A program made the position numbers and the translations under genes. From contig NZ_FNOW01000010.1 in the NCBI RefSeq assembly GCF_900107145.1, positions 1-64,000 of the forward strand: DNA of 64,000 nucleotides, read 5' to 3'. Below the pieces are notes generated by a model. That model did no database searches and was not told where the DNA came from. It saw nothing but the letters and a program-made list of their open reading frames with translations. Positions 28,230 through 36,139 of this stretch are shown here, piece by piece. How positions within the stretch are numbered: the first letter of the stretch is position 1; each line of letters begins with the position of its first letter. This stretch comes from Allochromatium warmingii (GTDB taxonomy: Bacteria; Pseudomonadota; Gammaproteobacteria; Chromatiales; Chromatiaceae).

Positions 28230-29719
28230 TGTTCGATCTCTACCCACATCAGGCGGCACTCATTGACGAACTGCGGGCGGGATTTGCCCAAGGCCATAAG
28301 CGCCAGCTTTTGGCGCTCGCCACCGGAGGGGGCAAGACTGTGGTAGCAGCGCATCTGGCGCGGCTGGCTGTGGAGAAGGGCCATAAGGCGCTGTTTGTCG
28401 TGGATCGCATCGAGCTAGTCGGTCAGGCCGTGCGGACGTTCAGCGAGATCGGGCTGACCGTCGGCGTCTTGCAGGGCGAGAACACCAGCTTTTCGCGGGA
28501 TGACGACATCATCGTTGCCTCGATCCAGACCATCCGGGCGCGACAAGCTCCCGATTGGGCACATGTGGTGTTGGTTGACGAGGCCCACATCCTCCACAAA
28601 ACGCACATCCAGCTCATGGAACGCTGGACGGCAATTCCTTTCATCGGCTTGAGTGCGACGCCCCTTCGCAAGGGATTGGGGCGGTATTTCACCAATTTGG
28701 TGCGCGGCCCGTCGATCCGCTGGTTGACCGACAACGGATTCCTCGTGCCGGTGCGCGGTTTTGCGCCAGCTTCGGACGCTGTGGCTGATGCGCTGAAGGG
28801 CGTCAAGGTTCGTGGTGGCGATTACATCGAAGCCGAACTAGGGCGAGCGATGAATCAGGCGGCGCTCGTCGGGGACGTCGTGACGACTTGGCAAGAACGC
28901 GGAGAGGACAGGCAGACGTTGTGCTTTGCGACCAGCATCGCGCACAGCAAGGCGCTTCGTGATGACTTTGAGGCGGTCGGCATCAGCGTTGGACATCTTG
29001 ACGCTTACACCGCGACCGACGAGCGGCGCGACCTGATCGCCCGATTTAAGACCCGCGACATCCGCATTCTGACTAGCGTCAACGTGCTTGGGATCGGCTT
29101 TGATGTGCCGAGTGCGTCGTGTTTGATTCTGGCCCGCCCGACACTCTCGGAAGCTTTGCACATGCAGCAAATGGGGCGCGGAATCCGACGTGCCGAGGGC
29201 AAGGTTGATTGCCTGATCCTCGACCACAGCGGGAACACGCTCAAGCACGGGTTGCCGGTGCATTTTGAGGTTCAAGACTTGAATACCAGCGAGAAGGGCA
29301 CGGGCGAGGTGCGCAAGCCCCGCGACAAGGATGCTTTGGTGGCGTGCTCGCACTGCGGGGCGCTGATGGAGCGTGTGCAAGTGACCTGTTCCGAGTGTGG
29401 CATTGACCGGCCGCAACGCAAATCGAAGGTGATGACCCGCGACGGCGATCTCGTGGAATTTGGTGCGGCGGATATGGGGCTGGTGGCTGACATGGACGAA
29501 CGGCGGCGTTTCTATCGGGGAGTCATGGGCCACGCCATTCTGAATGGGAAAAAACCCGGCATGGCGTTTCACCTAACCGTTGAGCGATTCAAGGGCTGGA
29601 AGCCGCCGTACCAGTGGCAAAACTTAGAGCCTGACCTTGACCCGCCGGAGGATGTGACACGCTGGATTCGTGCCCGAAACATCCGCTGGGCCAAAGGCCG
29701 CGGGCGAGCGCACGGTTAG
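28226..29719 (+). CDS. DEAH-box superfamily 2 helicase
   Basis: A 497-residue SF2 helicase of the type that partners primases in integrated elements. Motifs: Q-like YPHQAALIDEL, Walker A ATGGGKT, DEAH in VLVDEAHIL, GLSATPL (motif III), and C-terminal GIGFDVPSASCLILARPT and QQMGRGIRR (motifs V and VI). A zinc-ribbon-like pair CSHCGALMERVQVTCSECG follows at about residue 370-395. The start overlaps the primase stop by 4 bp. It probably unwinds the origin or acts as a replicative or branch helicase; substrate polarity cannot be read from sequence. Confidence 0.88.
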   Translation: MMFDLYPHQAALIDELRAGFAQGHKRQLLALATGGGKTVVAAHLARLAVEKGHKALFVVDRIELVGQAVRTFSEIGLTVGVLQGENTSFSRDDDIIVASIQTIRARQAPDWAHVVLVDEAHILHKTHIQLMERWTAIPFIGLSATPLRKGLGRYFTNLVRGPSIRWLTDNGFLVPVRGFAPASDAVADALKGVKVRGGDYIEAELGRAMNQAALVGDVVTTWQERGEDRQTLCFATSIAHSKALRDDFEAVGISVGHLDAYTATDERRDLIARFKTRDIRILTSVNVLGIGFDVPSASCLILARPTLSEALHMQQMGRGIRRAEGKVDCLILDHSGNTLKHGLPVHFEVQDLNTSEKGTGEVRKPRDKDALVACSHCGALMERVQVTCSECGIDRPQRKSKVMTRDGDLVEFGAADMGLVADMDERRRFYRGVMGHAILNGKKPGMAFHLTVERFKGWKPPYQWQNLEPDLDPPEDVTRWIRARNIRWAKGRGRAHG

Positions 29720-29755
29720 AAGGCGAGTTGGCCGGACTCACCATCCGGACCTTTT

Positions 29756-30385
29756 TTGGGGGGAATTTATATGTTGACTGAAGAGCATCGCGCTCAACGG
29801 CGGCGCGGCATTGGTGGATCGGACGTAGCTGCGATTGCGGGGCTGTCACCGTGGCGCACACCGCTGGACGTTTACCTCAGTAAGGTCAGGGACGTGGAGC
29901 AGTCGGACAGCGACGTCATGCGCTGGGGGTCGATCCTAGAAGCGCCCATCGCCGACGAGTACGCTCGACTGACAGGCAACCGGATTCGGCGCATCAATCG
30001 CGTGCTGGCGCATCCAGAACACTGTTACATCTTGGCGAGTCTCGACCGGCAAATTGTCGGGCATCCCGATGGCCCCGGTGTGTTGGAGATCAAAACGGCG
30101 GGGCGCTGTTCCGCCGAATGGTATCGTGCTGATCGGCAAGACTGGCGCGTGGTGCTGCCTTTGCGCGAGCTATGGCCGACTCTCGGTTCGTGGGACGGCT
30201 TGGAATGGACGGCGGAACTGTCGTTATCTGGGTTCGCGGCTGTTGTGCGAGAAGCGGCAGCGAGCAGACCGCTCAAAACGCCCGTAGCGACGCTGGCAAG
30301 TCATGGCTATGGTGTTGGAATACCCATCCGGCGCAATCGCTCTAATGGCCGCTGGCGCTGGAATATGCGTCTAGCAGTTGTCTAG
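29756..30385 (+). CDS. YqaJ-type viral recombinase/exonuclease, unusual C-terminus
   Basis: The N-terminal half fits the YqaJ PD-(D/E)XK exonuclease family: RRRGIGGSDVAAIAGLSPW, MRWGSILEAPIADEYARLTG, and the catalytic ASLDRQIVG...VLEIKTA segment. These enzymes process DNA ends for single-strand annealing, usually with a RecT/Bet partner, which is not present. After the LEIKTA motif the sequence loses the family's usual Gln/His-containing part, and the protein ends at 209 residues instead of about 280-320, so truncation or an old frameshift is likely. The last codons overlap the first two of nine CTAG sites, and the stop itself is within one. Confidence 0.72.
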   Translation: MGGIYMLTEEHRAQRRRGIGGSDVAAIAGLSPWRTPLDVYLSKVRDVEQSDSDVMRWGSILEAPIADEYARLTGNRIRRINRVLAHPEHCYILASLDRQIVGHPDGPGVLEIKTAGRCSAEWYRADRQDWRVVLPLRELWPTLGSWDGLEWTAELSLSGFAAVVREAAASRPLKTPVATLASHGYGVGIPIRRNRSNGRWRWNMRLAVV

Positions 30386-30464
30386 CTACAAATCTAGCAG
30401 TCGGCTAGACCAGTGCTAGATTTTGGCTAGAATGCTGGCTAGATCAATGCTAGAAACGAGCTAG
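30371..30464 (+). promoter_or_regulatory. Nine CTAG sites at 11-12 bp spacing (operator/centromere-like)
   Basis: CTAG starts at 30371, 30382, 30394, 30405, 30416, 30427, 30439, 30450 and 30461, so the steps are 11, 12, 11, 11, 11, 12, 11, 11 bp, close to one helical turn each. The bases between sites vary. The array runs from the end of the YqaJ-type gene up to the ATG (30467) of a ribbon-helix-helix protein, the obvious candidate binder. Arrays of this form serve as autoregulatory operators and as plasmid centromeres for RHH proteins. Confidence 0.88.
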
Positions 30465-30466
30465 AT

Positions 30467-30865
30467 ATGAGCGAACAGCTTGCTTTGCGCTTTGCCGCTG
30501 GCACGAAAGAGCGCATCCGCGCCTTGGCTGGTGATGGCGAATCCATGACCAGCGTGCTTTTGCGCGGGATTGCTGCTTTGGAAGGTCAGGGCGCGATTGA
30601 CGGCACCGAGCCGGAGCAACCACACAATGACCGTCTTGCAGTCATCGAGCAGCGTCTGGATGTGCTGGAAGCTGGTCTTGCGCCCGCCGACGATGGGGTG
30701 GCCGGCTACCCCCTCATCGTCAAAGAGGGCGCAGTTCGGATGCAGGCAACAGGCAAGGCACCGGCTGAGATCCGCAAGGCCATCGAGCAGGCTTGTGGTC
30801 GGTCGCCTGACCCGAAGCATTTGGCTCGAACGCTGCGTCGTTGGGCATCGCAGACGACTATTTGA
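30467..30865 (+). CDS. Ribbon-helix-helix DNA-binding protein
   Basis: A 132-residue protein. The N-terminal 45 residues fit the ribbon-helix-helix plan: strand (LALRFAAG), helix 1 (TKERIRALA), turn, helix 2 (MTSVLLRGIAALE). A linker with a predicted short coiled coil (DRLAVIEQRLDVLEAG) and a C-terminal helical module (EIRKAIEQACGRSPDPKHLARTLRRWA) follow. The ATG lies 3 bp after the last of nine CTAG sites, so the protein probably binds that array and represses its own gene, or uses it for partition. Such RHH proteins act as dimers that stack along one face of the helix. Confidence 0.72.
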   Translation: MSEQLALRFAAGTKERIRALAGDGESMTSVLLRGIAALEGQGAIDGTEPEQPHNDRLAVIEQRLDVLEAGLAPADDGVAGYPLIVKEGAVRMQATGKAPAEIRKAIEQACGRSPDPKHLARTLRRWASQTTI

Positions 30866-30892
30866 CACCTGATTGAAGCAGGTTTGAACAGT

Positions 30893-31327
30893 ATGGCGAA
30901 GTTTCAGAAAGGTCAGAGCGGAAATCCAGCGGGGAGACCACGCGGAATTGTGACTCAGGCGAAACTGCGCGAGGCGATCCTCGGCGACATCCCTGACATT
31001 CTTTCGACTTTGGTCGAAGCAGCAAAAGACGGCGATGTCGCCGCCGCCAAGCTGCTGGTTGACCGCACCATTCCGGCGCTGAAGCCGACAAGCGATCCCG
31101 TGACCTTCACACCGGGCGCAACCCTTACCGACACAGCCCACGCGATTATGCAGACCATCGCTTCGGGGCAGATGACGACCGATCAAGGGACGGCGCTGAT
31201 CTCAGCATTAACGGGGCTGGCGCGGGTGATCGAGGTCGATGAACTCAGCCGCCGCATTGAGGCGCTGGAACGGGGCCACACCCATCAAGAGGTACCAAAC
31301 CATGAGCAACCTCAAAGCACGAATTGA
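30893..31327 (+). CDS. DUF5681 protein (phage terminase-associated type)
   Basis: A 144-residue protein with the N-terminal DUF5681 signature FQKGQSGNPAGRPRG and a helical remainder (KLREAILGDIPDILSTLVEAAKDGDVAAAKLLVDRTIP). DUF5681 proteins commonly sit at the start of phage packaging modules, where they may act like small terminase subunits. No large terminase follows here, so a role in redirecting a helper phage's packaging is conceivable but unproven. The ATG at 30893 is chosen over a TTG at 30884. The end overlaps the next small gene. Confidence 0.78.
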   Translation: MAKFQKGQSGNPAGRPRGIVTQAKLREAILGDIPDILSTLVEAAKDGDVAAAKLLVDRTIPALKPTSDPVTFTPGATLTDTAHAIMQTIASGQMTTDQGTALISALTGLARVIEVDELSRRIEALERGHTHQEVPNHEQPQSTN

Positions 31328-31496
31328 AAAGCTGGAAGATCGCATCAGGCCCGGAACCGTGTTGATCGTCCTGGCCGAACGGGGCGAGACCTCAGAAGAA
31401 GCCATCGAGCGGGCTGCCCGTGCTTGGCGGCGTTCGGCTGAGTCCTTCCCTGTGAAAATCGTGCTCGACTTTCACGGGGGAGCGGCGAAGCTGTAA
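31302..31496 (+). CDS. Small element protein, unknown
   Basis: Sixty-four residues from the ATG at 31302, with AGAGG about 10 bp upstream. The start lies inside the DUF5681 gene (26-bp overlap). N-terminal coiled-coil pattern (LKARIEKLEDRI), then a short beta/alpha stretch (TVLIVLAERGETSEEAIERAARAW). Similar short proteins of the 'MSNLKARIEKLE...' kind occur beside DUF5681 genes, by memory only. It is the last gene of the element. Confidence 0.6.
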   Translation: MSNLKARIEKLEDRIRPGTVLIVLAERGETSEEAIERAARAWRRSAESFPVKIVLDFHGGAAKL

Positions 31497-31737
31497 CGCA
31501 TTACAAACGGGTTACTAACCTGTTACGCGGGTGTCCAGCAGGAGTCCCCTGAGACTCCCGCGGTATTCCCCTGAGTGTCCCCGGGGACATTTTCCGGCAG
31601 AGGGTCAGATTTGAAATCAACTCGCCGTTTGCTGGGGGGTAGCATCATCCTGATGGGGGTAGCTTTGGGGGTAACTCACAAAGCAAGCCAGCAGGAAAGA
31701 CTTAAATATCAGCATCTTGGCTTCACTGTTCGGTAGT
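31497..31737. other. Non-coding right end of the element
   Basis: No gene is visible. The stretch has a perfect 14-bp palindrome TGTCCCCGGGGACA (31576-31589), repeats of CCCCTGAG nearby, and three GGGGGTARC sites (31635-31643, 31655-31663, 31667-31675). It ends at the right att copy. The layout fits an attP arm. Confidence 0.6.
31635..31675 (+). promoter_or_regulatory. GGGGGTARC sites, right end (putative arm sites)
   Basis: GGGGGTAGC at 31635-31643 and 31655-31663 and GGGGGTAAC at 31667-31675, matching the array beside the integrase gene. They lie 60-100 bp inside the right att copy. Confidence 0.65.
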
Positions 31738-31751
31738 CGCCGCTTCCACCA
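31738..31751 (+). repeat. attR core: 14-bp direct repeat
   Basis: Exact copy of the last 14 bp of ssrA (CGCCGCTTCCACCA), followed by CCAATTTAAGC. It marks the right boundary of the element; sequence beyond it is the original ssrA downstream region. Confidence 0.88.
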
Positions 31752-31784
31752 CCAATTTAAGCGTCTACAGATAGGGCGCTTACA

Positions 31785-31819
31785 AAAAACCCGCTGATCG
31801 GAGTCAGCGGGTTTTTTTT
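31785..31819 (+). terminator. Original ssrA terminator, displaced by the insertion
   Basis: ACCCGCTGA (31789-31797) and TCAGCGGGT (31804-31812) form a perfect 9-bp stem with a TCGGAG loop and an eight-T run. It lies about 40 bp past the right att copy, so before insertion it ended the tmRNA. Confidence 0.85.
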
Positions 31820-31863
31820 GCGTGATATATTGGGAATTTACGAGATTTATTTGAAACGCAACA

Positions 31864-31892
31864 CAAAAAAAGCCGAGGTTTTCACCTCAGCC
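31864..31892 (-). terminator. Terminator of tRNA-Glu
   Basis: Read on the minus strand, GGCTGAGGT and ACCTCGGC form an 8-bp stem (one G-U pair) with a GAAA-like loop, followed by a run of T (31864-31871). It lies about 18 bp past the tRNA 3' end. Confidence 0.8.
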
Positions 31893-31909
31893 TTTGATAC
31901 GCAAAAATA

Positions 31910-31984
31910 TGGCGCTCTCTAGGGGATTCGAACCCCTGTTACCGGCGTGAGAGGCCAGCGTCCTAACCACTAGACGAAGAGAGC
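31910..31984 (-). tRNA. tRNA-Glu (anticodon CUC)
   Basis: Complete cloverleaf on the minus strand: acceptor GCTCTCT/AGAGAGC, D-arm with GTCTAGTGGTTAGGAC, anticodon arm CTGGCCTCTCACGCCGG-type with loop CCTCTCA (anticodon CTC, reading GAG), T-arm AGGGGTTCGAATCCCCT, discriminator G, and CCA encoded. Followed by a terminator. It is a single gene, unlinked to rRNA here. Confidence 0.93.
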
Positions 31985-32082
31985 GGTACGTCGTGCAAGA
32001 ATGGCGTATTATACGCGGCTTGCTGCTTGAGACAAGCGGCTTTTGAACGTTTGATGACTCACGGATAATCCTCGAAGATCCC

Positions 32083-33432
32083 ATGCCGGATTCCGATCCT
32101 CATTCCGCTCCGCTTCGCCCCGGTCAACCGCGGGTGATACCACGCCCCGAACATATTCTTTCGCGTGCGCAGATCAGCGAGCAGGCGTTGCGCGTGCTCT
32201 ATCGCCTACGGCAGGAACAGTTTCAGGCCCATCTGGTTGGTGGTGGGGTGCGCGATCTGCTGTTAGGCCATGAACCCAAAGATTTTGACATCGCCACCGA
32301 TGCCACGCCGGAGCAGGTGCGTGATGTGTTCCGCAACTGTCGGCTCATTGGGCGGCGTTTTCGTTTGGCGCATGTGTATTTTGGGCGCGACATCATCGAG
32401 GTGGCGACATTTCGCGGCACCGGCTCAGATACCGATGTTGAGGGCAGCGCCGACGCGGATCGCCAGGTGCGCAACGGCTTGATCGTGCGTGACAACATCT
32501 ACGGCACCATCGAGGAAGATGCGCTGCGGCGCGATTTCACCATCAATGCGCTCTATTACGATATCGCCGATTTTGCGCTGATTGATTATGTCGGCGGACT
32601 CGATGATCTCCAAGCGGGCCGCTTGCGGCTGATCGGCGATCCGGTCAAACGCTATCGCGAAGATCCGGTGCGGATGCTGCGGGCGGTGCGCTTTGCCTGC
32701 AAGTTGGGGTTTAGCATCGAGCCGCTAACCGAACGCCCATTGTTCGAGCTGGGGCATCTGCTGCGCGATATTCCAGCAGCGCGGCTGTTTGATGAACTGC
32801 TCAAGCTGTTTCATTCCGGCTATGGGCTGGAAGTATTTGAAAAACTGCGTCATTACGGGTTATTTGGGCATCTGTTTCCCGCGACTGAAGCCTGTTTAGC
32901 CTGCGAAGAGCAGGATTTTCCGATCACCTTTGTCAGTCGTGGTCTGGCCAATACCGACACGCGCTTGGCGGAAGATAAGCCGGTGACGCCGGCCTTTCTC
33001 TACGCAATTTTGCTCTGGGAACCGGTGCGGCGACAGTGGGGTGAATTGCAGGCGCGGGGGTTAGAGAGTCACGAAGCAATGCAGGTTGCCGCTTCGCGGG
33101 TCTGCGTCGAACAACAGCCATTGGTGGCGATTCCAAAGCGTTTTGGGCTGCTGATGCGCGAGATTTGGACGCTGCAACCGCTGCTCGAACGGCGCGATGG
33201 AAAGCGCCCCTATCGGCTGATCACCCATCCGCGTTTTCGGGCGGCGTATGATTTTCTTGTACTACGGGCGCAGGCCGGTGAAGCGGATCCCGAATTGGCG
33301 ACCTGGTGGACACGTTTTCAGGATGCCAGCAGCCAAGAACGCGCCCGCATGACCGATCCGAGTGCCCGCCGCAAACGCCGCTCGCGCCGCCGTAAGCCGG
33401 CGATTGCGAGTAGCAGCGAGACGGCGAGCTGA
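32083..33432 (+). CDS. pcnB: Poly(A) polymerase I
   Basis: Adds 3' poly(A) tails that start RNA decay. It is a 449-residue class II nucleotidyltransferase. The head domain shows [28 protein letters not shown] with the catalytic Asp pair. The [22 protein letters not shown] and [30 protein letters not shown] segments follow, typical of PcnB rather than the CCA enzyme, and the [21 protein letters not shown] neck motif is present. The basic tail ([12 protein letters not shown]) is also usual. folK, which often follows pcnB, is missing; panB follows instead. Confidence 0.95.
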   Translation: MPDSDPHSAPLRPGQPRVIPRPEHILSRAQISEQALRVLYRLRQEQFQAHLVGGGVRDLLLGHEPKDFDIATDATPEQVRDVFRNCRLIGRRFRLAHVYFGRDIIEVATFRGTGSDTDVEGSADADRQVRNGLIVRDNIYGTIEEDALRRDFTINALYYDIADFALIDYVGGLDDLQAGRLRLIGDPVKRYREDPVRMLRAVRFACKLGFSIEPLTERPLFELGHLLRDIPAARLFDELLKLFHSGYGLEVFEKLRHYGLFGHLFPATEACLACEEQDFPITFVSRGLANTDTRLAEDKPVTPAFLYAILLWEPVRRQWGELQARGLESHEAMQVAASRVCVEQQPLVAIPKRFGLLMREIWTLQPLLERRDGKRPYRLITHPRFRAAYDFLVLRAQAGEADPELATWWTRFQDASSQERARMTDPSARRKRRSRRRKPAIASSSETAS

Positions 33433-33494
33433 CGCGCTCCGCTGTTTTTTCGATCCATCCATCTATCTATTTGCCTGTCTTTCGGAGCGAACCA

Positions 33495-34301
33495 ATGGCC
33501 GTTGCCCCCGTATCCGTTGCTACGCTGGCTGCGATGAAGGCGCGTGGTGAGCGGATCGTCAGTCTGACCTGTTATGACGCCTGTTTTGCGCAGTTACTCG
33601 ACCGCGCTGGCGTGGATGTGCTGTTGGTTGGGGATTCATTGGGGATGGTATTGCAAGGACACGCAACGACAGTGCCGGTGACTGTTGCGCAGATGGCCTA
33701 TCACGCGGCAGCGGTAGCTCGCGGACGAGAACGGGCGCTATTGGTGGTCGATTTGCCGTTTATGGCCGCTGCGACACCAGAACGGGCGCTCGACCAAGCG
33801 GCGCAGTTGATGCAGGAAGGCGGCGCACAGGTCGTGAAGCTAGAAGGCGGTGCTTGGTTGGCTGACACGGTGCAGCGGCTGACCGAACAGGGCGTACCAG
33901 TCTGTGCGCATTTAGGATTGCTGCCGCAGTCGGTGAATCGACTCGGCGGCTATCGCTTTCAGGGGCGGGATGAGACCTCAGCCGAGCGCATCCGCCGTGA
34001 AGCGCAGTTGATGGAAGAGGCGGGCGCGAGTCTGCTGGTGCTCGAATGTGTGCCGGCGGCGCTGGCGGCTGAGATTAGCCAAGCGTTACAGATTCCGGTG
34101 ATTGGCATCGGCGCGGGCGCGGGCTGTGATGGTCAGGTGCTGGTGCTGCACGACATGCTTGGGTTAAATCCTGGGCGACCGCCGCGTTTTAGTCGGGATT
34201 TTATGGCGGCTGGACGTAGCGCGATTGGCGAGGCGATAGCGGCCTATGTCACGGCGGTGCGCGAGGGCAGTTTTCCGGCGGCGGCTGAGACGCCGTATTG
34301 A
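33495..34301 (+). CDS. panB: Ketopantoate hydroxymethyltransferase
   Basis: First step of pantothenate synthesis, transferring a one-carbon unit from methylene-THF to 2-oxoisovalerate. Motifs: [31 protein letters not shown] (Mg site), [33 protein letters not shown] and [19 protein letters not shown]. It has 268 residues from the ATG at 33495, with GGAG 7 bp upstream; an upstream TTG is rejected. panC follows after a palindromic repeat and panD after that, so the pantothenate genes are clustered. Confidence 0.96.
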   Translation: MAVAPVSVATLAAMKARGERIVSLTCYDACFAQLLDRAGVDVLLVGDSLGMVLQGHATTVPVTVAQMAYHAAAVARGRERALLVVDLPFMAAATPERALDQAAQLMQEGGAQVVKLEGGAWLADTVQRLTEQGVPVCAHLGLLPQSVNRLGGYRFQGRDETSAERIRREAQLMEEAGASLLVLECVPAALAAEISQALQIPVIGIGAGAGCDGQVLVLHDMLGLNPGRPPRFSRDFMAAGRSAIGEAIAAYVTAVREGSFPAAAETPY

Positions 34302-34311
34302 TTATTTTTTA

Positions 34312-34396
34312 AACCGCACAGGCGCAAAGAACACCAAGTTTTTTATTTAGAAAATCATTAAAAATCTTTCTTTGTGTTCTTTGCGCCTGTGCGGTT
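34312..34396. repeat. Palindromic dispersed repeat, copy 2
   Basis: Left arm AACCGCACAGGCGCAAAGAA and right arm TTCTTTGCGCCTGTGCGGTT are perfect reverse complements over 20 bp, around an AT-rich 45-bp middle. It lies between panB and panC. This is the most regular copy of the family. Confidence 0.9.
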
Positions 34397-34429
34397 ATTC
34401 ATTCAAATTCATTTAATTCAAATTAAAAC

Positions 34430-35302
34430 ATGGCTGACACCACAATCGCACCGCTGCTCCAAGTCGAGCGCGTGGCCGACCTGCGCGATCAGGTGCGCCG
34501 TTGGCGGGCCGCCGGTGAGCGCATCGCCTGTGTGCCAACAATGGGCAATCTGCACGCCGGACATCTCAGCTTAGTCCGCGCAGGTCGCGCCCGTGCGGAT
34601 CGCGTCGTGACGAGTATTTTTGTCAATCCGCTGCAATTTGCCGCCAATGAAGATCTCGACGCCTATCCGCGCACCCTCGATGCGGATTGCGCCCAGCTTG
34701 CCGCGACGGGCTGTGATCTGCTGTTTACGCCAACTGTGGACACACTCTATCCGCACGGTCAGGACGGTCACACACGGGTCGAGGTGCCGGGCCTTTCCGA
34801 TTGGCTCTGCGGCGCGAGTCGGCCCGGGCATTTTGTCGGCGTGGCAACAGTGGTCTGCAAGCTGCTCAATCTGATACAGCCAGATGTCGCGCTCTTTGGC
34901 GAGAAAGACTTTCAACAATTGCTGGTCATCCGCCGTTTGGTTGAAGATTTGGCGCTGCCGGTTGAGATTATCGGCGTGCCGACCACCCGCGAAGCCGATG
35001 GCTTGGCGATGAGTTCGCGCAACGGCTATCTAACGCCCGCAGAACGCGCATTGGCTCCGGCGCTCTATCGCGTGCTGAATCAGACCGCCGAGGCACTGCG
35101 GGCAGGCGAAGTGCTGGCGCAGGCCGAGCACGCCGGACGCAACGCCCTCGCTGCCGCCGGACTGCGCCCCGATTATTTGAGCGTGCGCCGCGCCGAGGAT
35201 CTCGCGCCAGCTGGCGCGGCGGATCGGGCGCTGGTGATTCTCGCCGCTGCCTATCTCGGACGGGCGCGGCTGATTGATAATCTGCGCGTGAACTTGGATT
35301 GA
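34430..35302 (+). CDS. panC: Pantothenate synthetase
   Basis: Joins pantoate and beta-alanine with ATP. HIGH-type and KMSKS-like features are visible: [15 protein letters not shown] near the start, [56 protein letters not shown], and [18 protein letters not shown]. The 290-residue length fits. The ATG at 34430 is preceded by the repeat hairpin about 30 bp upstream, which may affect expression relative to panB. Confidence 0.96.
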   Translation: MADTTIAPLLQVERVADLRDQVRRWRAAGERIACVPTMGNLHAGHLSLVRAGRARADRVVTSIFVNPLQFAANEDLDAYPRTLDADCAQLAATGCDLLFTPTVDTLYPHGQDGHTRVEVPGLSDWLCGASRPGHFVGVATVVCKLLNLIQPDVALFGEKDFQQLLVIRRLVEDLALPVEIIGVPTTREADGLAMSSRNGYLTPAERALAPALYRVLNQTAEALRAGEVLAQAEHAGRNALAAAGLRPDYLSVRRAEDLAPAGAADRALVILAAAYLGRARLIDNLRVNLD

Positions 35303-35413
35303 TTAAGGATTGATTGATGTTGCTGCATTGCAGCAACGGCTGCTGTAGACTTGCACCAACTGCAATAGAAATATGACGACTGGGGCCGACTGGCCATCGA
35401 GAGGATTGAGTCA

Positions 35414-35794
35414 ATGCATCTGACCTTGCTGAAGTGCAAGCTCCATCGCGCCTGTGTAACGCATTCGGAAGTTGATTACGAAGGTTCCTGCGCGATTGAT
35501 GAAGAACTGCTGGAACTGGCTGGCATTCGTGAATACGAACAGATCCAGATTTATAACGTGACCAATGGCGAACGCTTCACCACCTACGCGATTCGCGCTG
35601 AAGCTGGTTCGCGGGTTATTTCGGTGAATGGTGCGGCAGCGCATAAAGCGGCCCCGGGTGACCGCGTCATTATTTGCGCGTATGCAACCTTAAGCGAAGC
35701 CGAGGCCGATGTATTTCAGCCGAGCCTCGTGTATCTCAACGAGCATAATCGCGTGATGCGCACCGGCAACGCCATTCCGGCGCAGGCGGCCTGA
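35414..35794 (+). CDS. panD: Aspartate 1-decarboxylase (pyruvoyl enzyme)
   Basis: Makes beta-alanine from aspartate for PanC. The proenzyme cleaves itself at the Gly-Ser bond in [13 protein letters not shown] (residues 23-26 or so), leaving a pyruvoyl group at the new N-terminus. Other family segments: [18 protein letters not shown] at the start, [14 protein letters not shown], and [19 protein letters not shown]. It has 126 residues, the usual size. It completes the panB/panC/panD cluster and is followed by a third copy of the palindromic repeat. Confidence 0.96.
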   Translation: MHLTLLKCKLHRACVTHSEVDYEGSCAIDEELLELAGIREYEQIQIYNVTNGERFTTYAIRAEAGSRVISVNGAAAHKAAPGDRVIICAYATLSEAEADVFQPSLVYLNEHNRVMRTGNAIPAQAA

Positions 35795-35805
35795 TAGAGA
35801 TTTAG

Positions 35806-35873
35806 AACCGCACAGCACGCAAAGAACCCAAAGTTTATTTATTTAACTTGGCGTTCTTTGCGCTTTTGCGGTT
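35806..35873. repeat. Palindromic dispersed repeat, copy 3
   Basis: AACCGCACAGCACGCAAAGAA and TTCTTTGCGCTTTTGCGGTT arms around a shorter middle, just after panD. Left arm has an AGCACGC variant in place of AGGCGC. Confidence 0.85.
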
Positions 35874-35899
35874 ATTTTTCCAGCAACGCTTAACCGCAT

Positions 35900-36139
35900 T
35901 TAAGCAGCCCGGTTGCTCCGCACACCAATCAAGGCACCCGGATCAAATCCCTGCATTCCAACCTCATCTGCGGTCATACCAACGGTTTCAGCACTGTCTA
36001 AAATCCGTTGAAGAATCTCATAATAAGCCATTTGCCGCCCTTGATCATAACGGTCAGCACCGTTTACGGCTTCAGCATCGCGGCGTAAACGCTCAACTGC
36101 ATCTAATACGACAAAACGATAGTCATCGGGATTCGCCAT
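35900..36139 (-). CDS. Small protein, possible immunity partner
   Basis: Seventy-nine residues from the ATG at 36139 (MANPDDYRFVVLDAVERLRRD); a longer in-frame start at 36217 lies within the upstream gene and is rejected. Helical, with no signal peptide or membrane segment, and of unrecognised family. It overlaps the end of the 117-residue gene by 17 bp, so the two are co-translated. In toxin-immunity pairs the second gene is usually the immunity protein, which is only an inference here. Confidence 0.55.
   Translation of the reverse strand: MANPDDYRFVVLDAVERLRRDAEAVNGADRYDQGRQMAYYEILQRILDSAETVGMTADEVGMQGFDPGALIGVRSNRAA

Larger units (their letters stand above)
22262..31751 (+). mobile_element. 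Integrative, self-replicating satellite-like element in ssrA
   Basis: A 9490-bp insert between att copies. All its genes point the same way: integrase, unknown 285-aa protein, AlpA-like regulator, two small proteins, ParB-like protein, winged-helix initiator-like protein, AEP-type primase, DEAH helicase, YqaJ-type nuclease, RHH protein, DUF5681 protein and a small coiled-coil protein. No capsid, portal, tail, lysis, relaxase or mating-pair gene is present, so it must replicate itself after excision but depend on another element for transfer. It also carries three notable repeat arrays, described separately. Whether it is a phage satellite, a plasmid-like integrative element or a prophage remnant cannot be settled by reading alone. 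Confidence 0.85.

Noticed and set aside
30054-30287. A frameshifted continuation of the YqaJ-type nuclease in another frame
   Set aside because: The +1 frame translation has no recognisable YqaJ C-terminal motifs, so a simple single frameshift cannot be shown.
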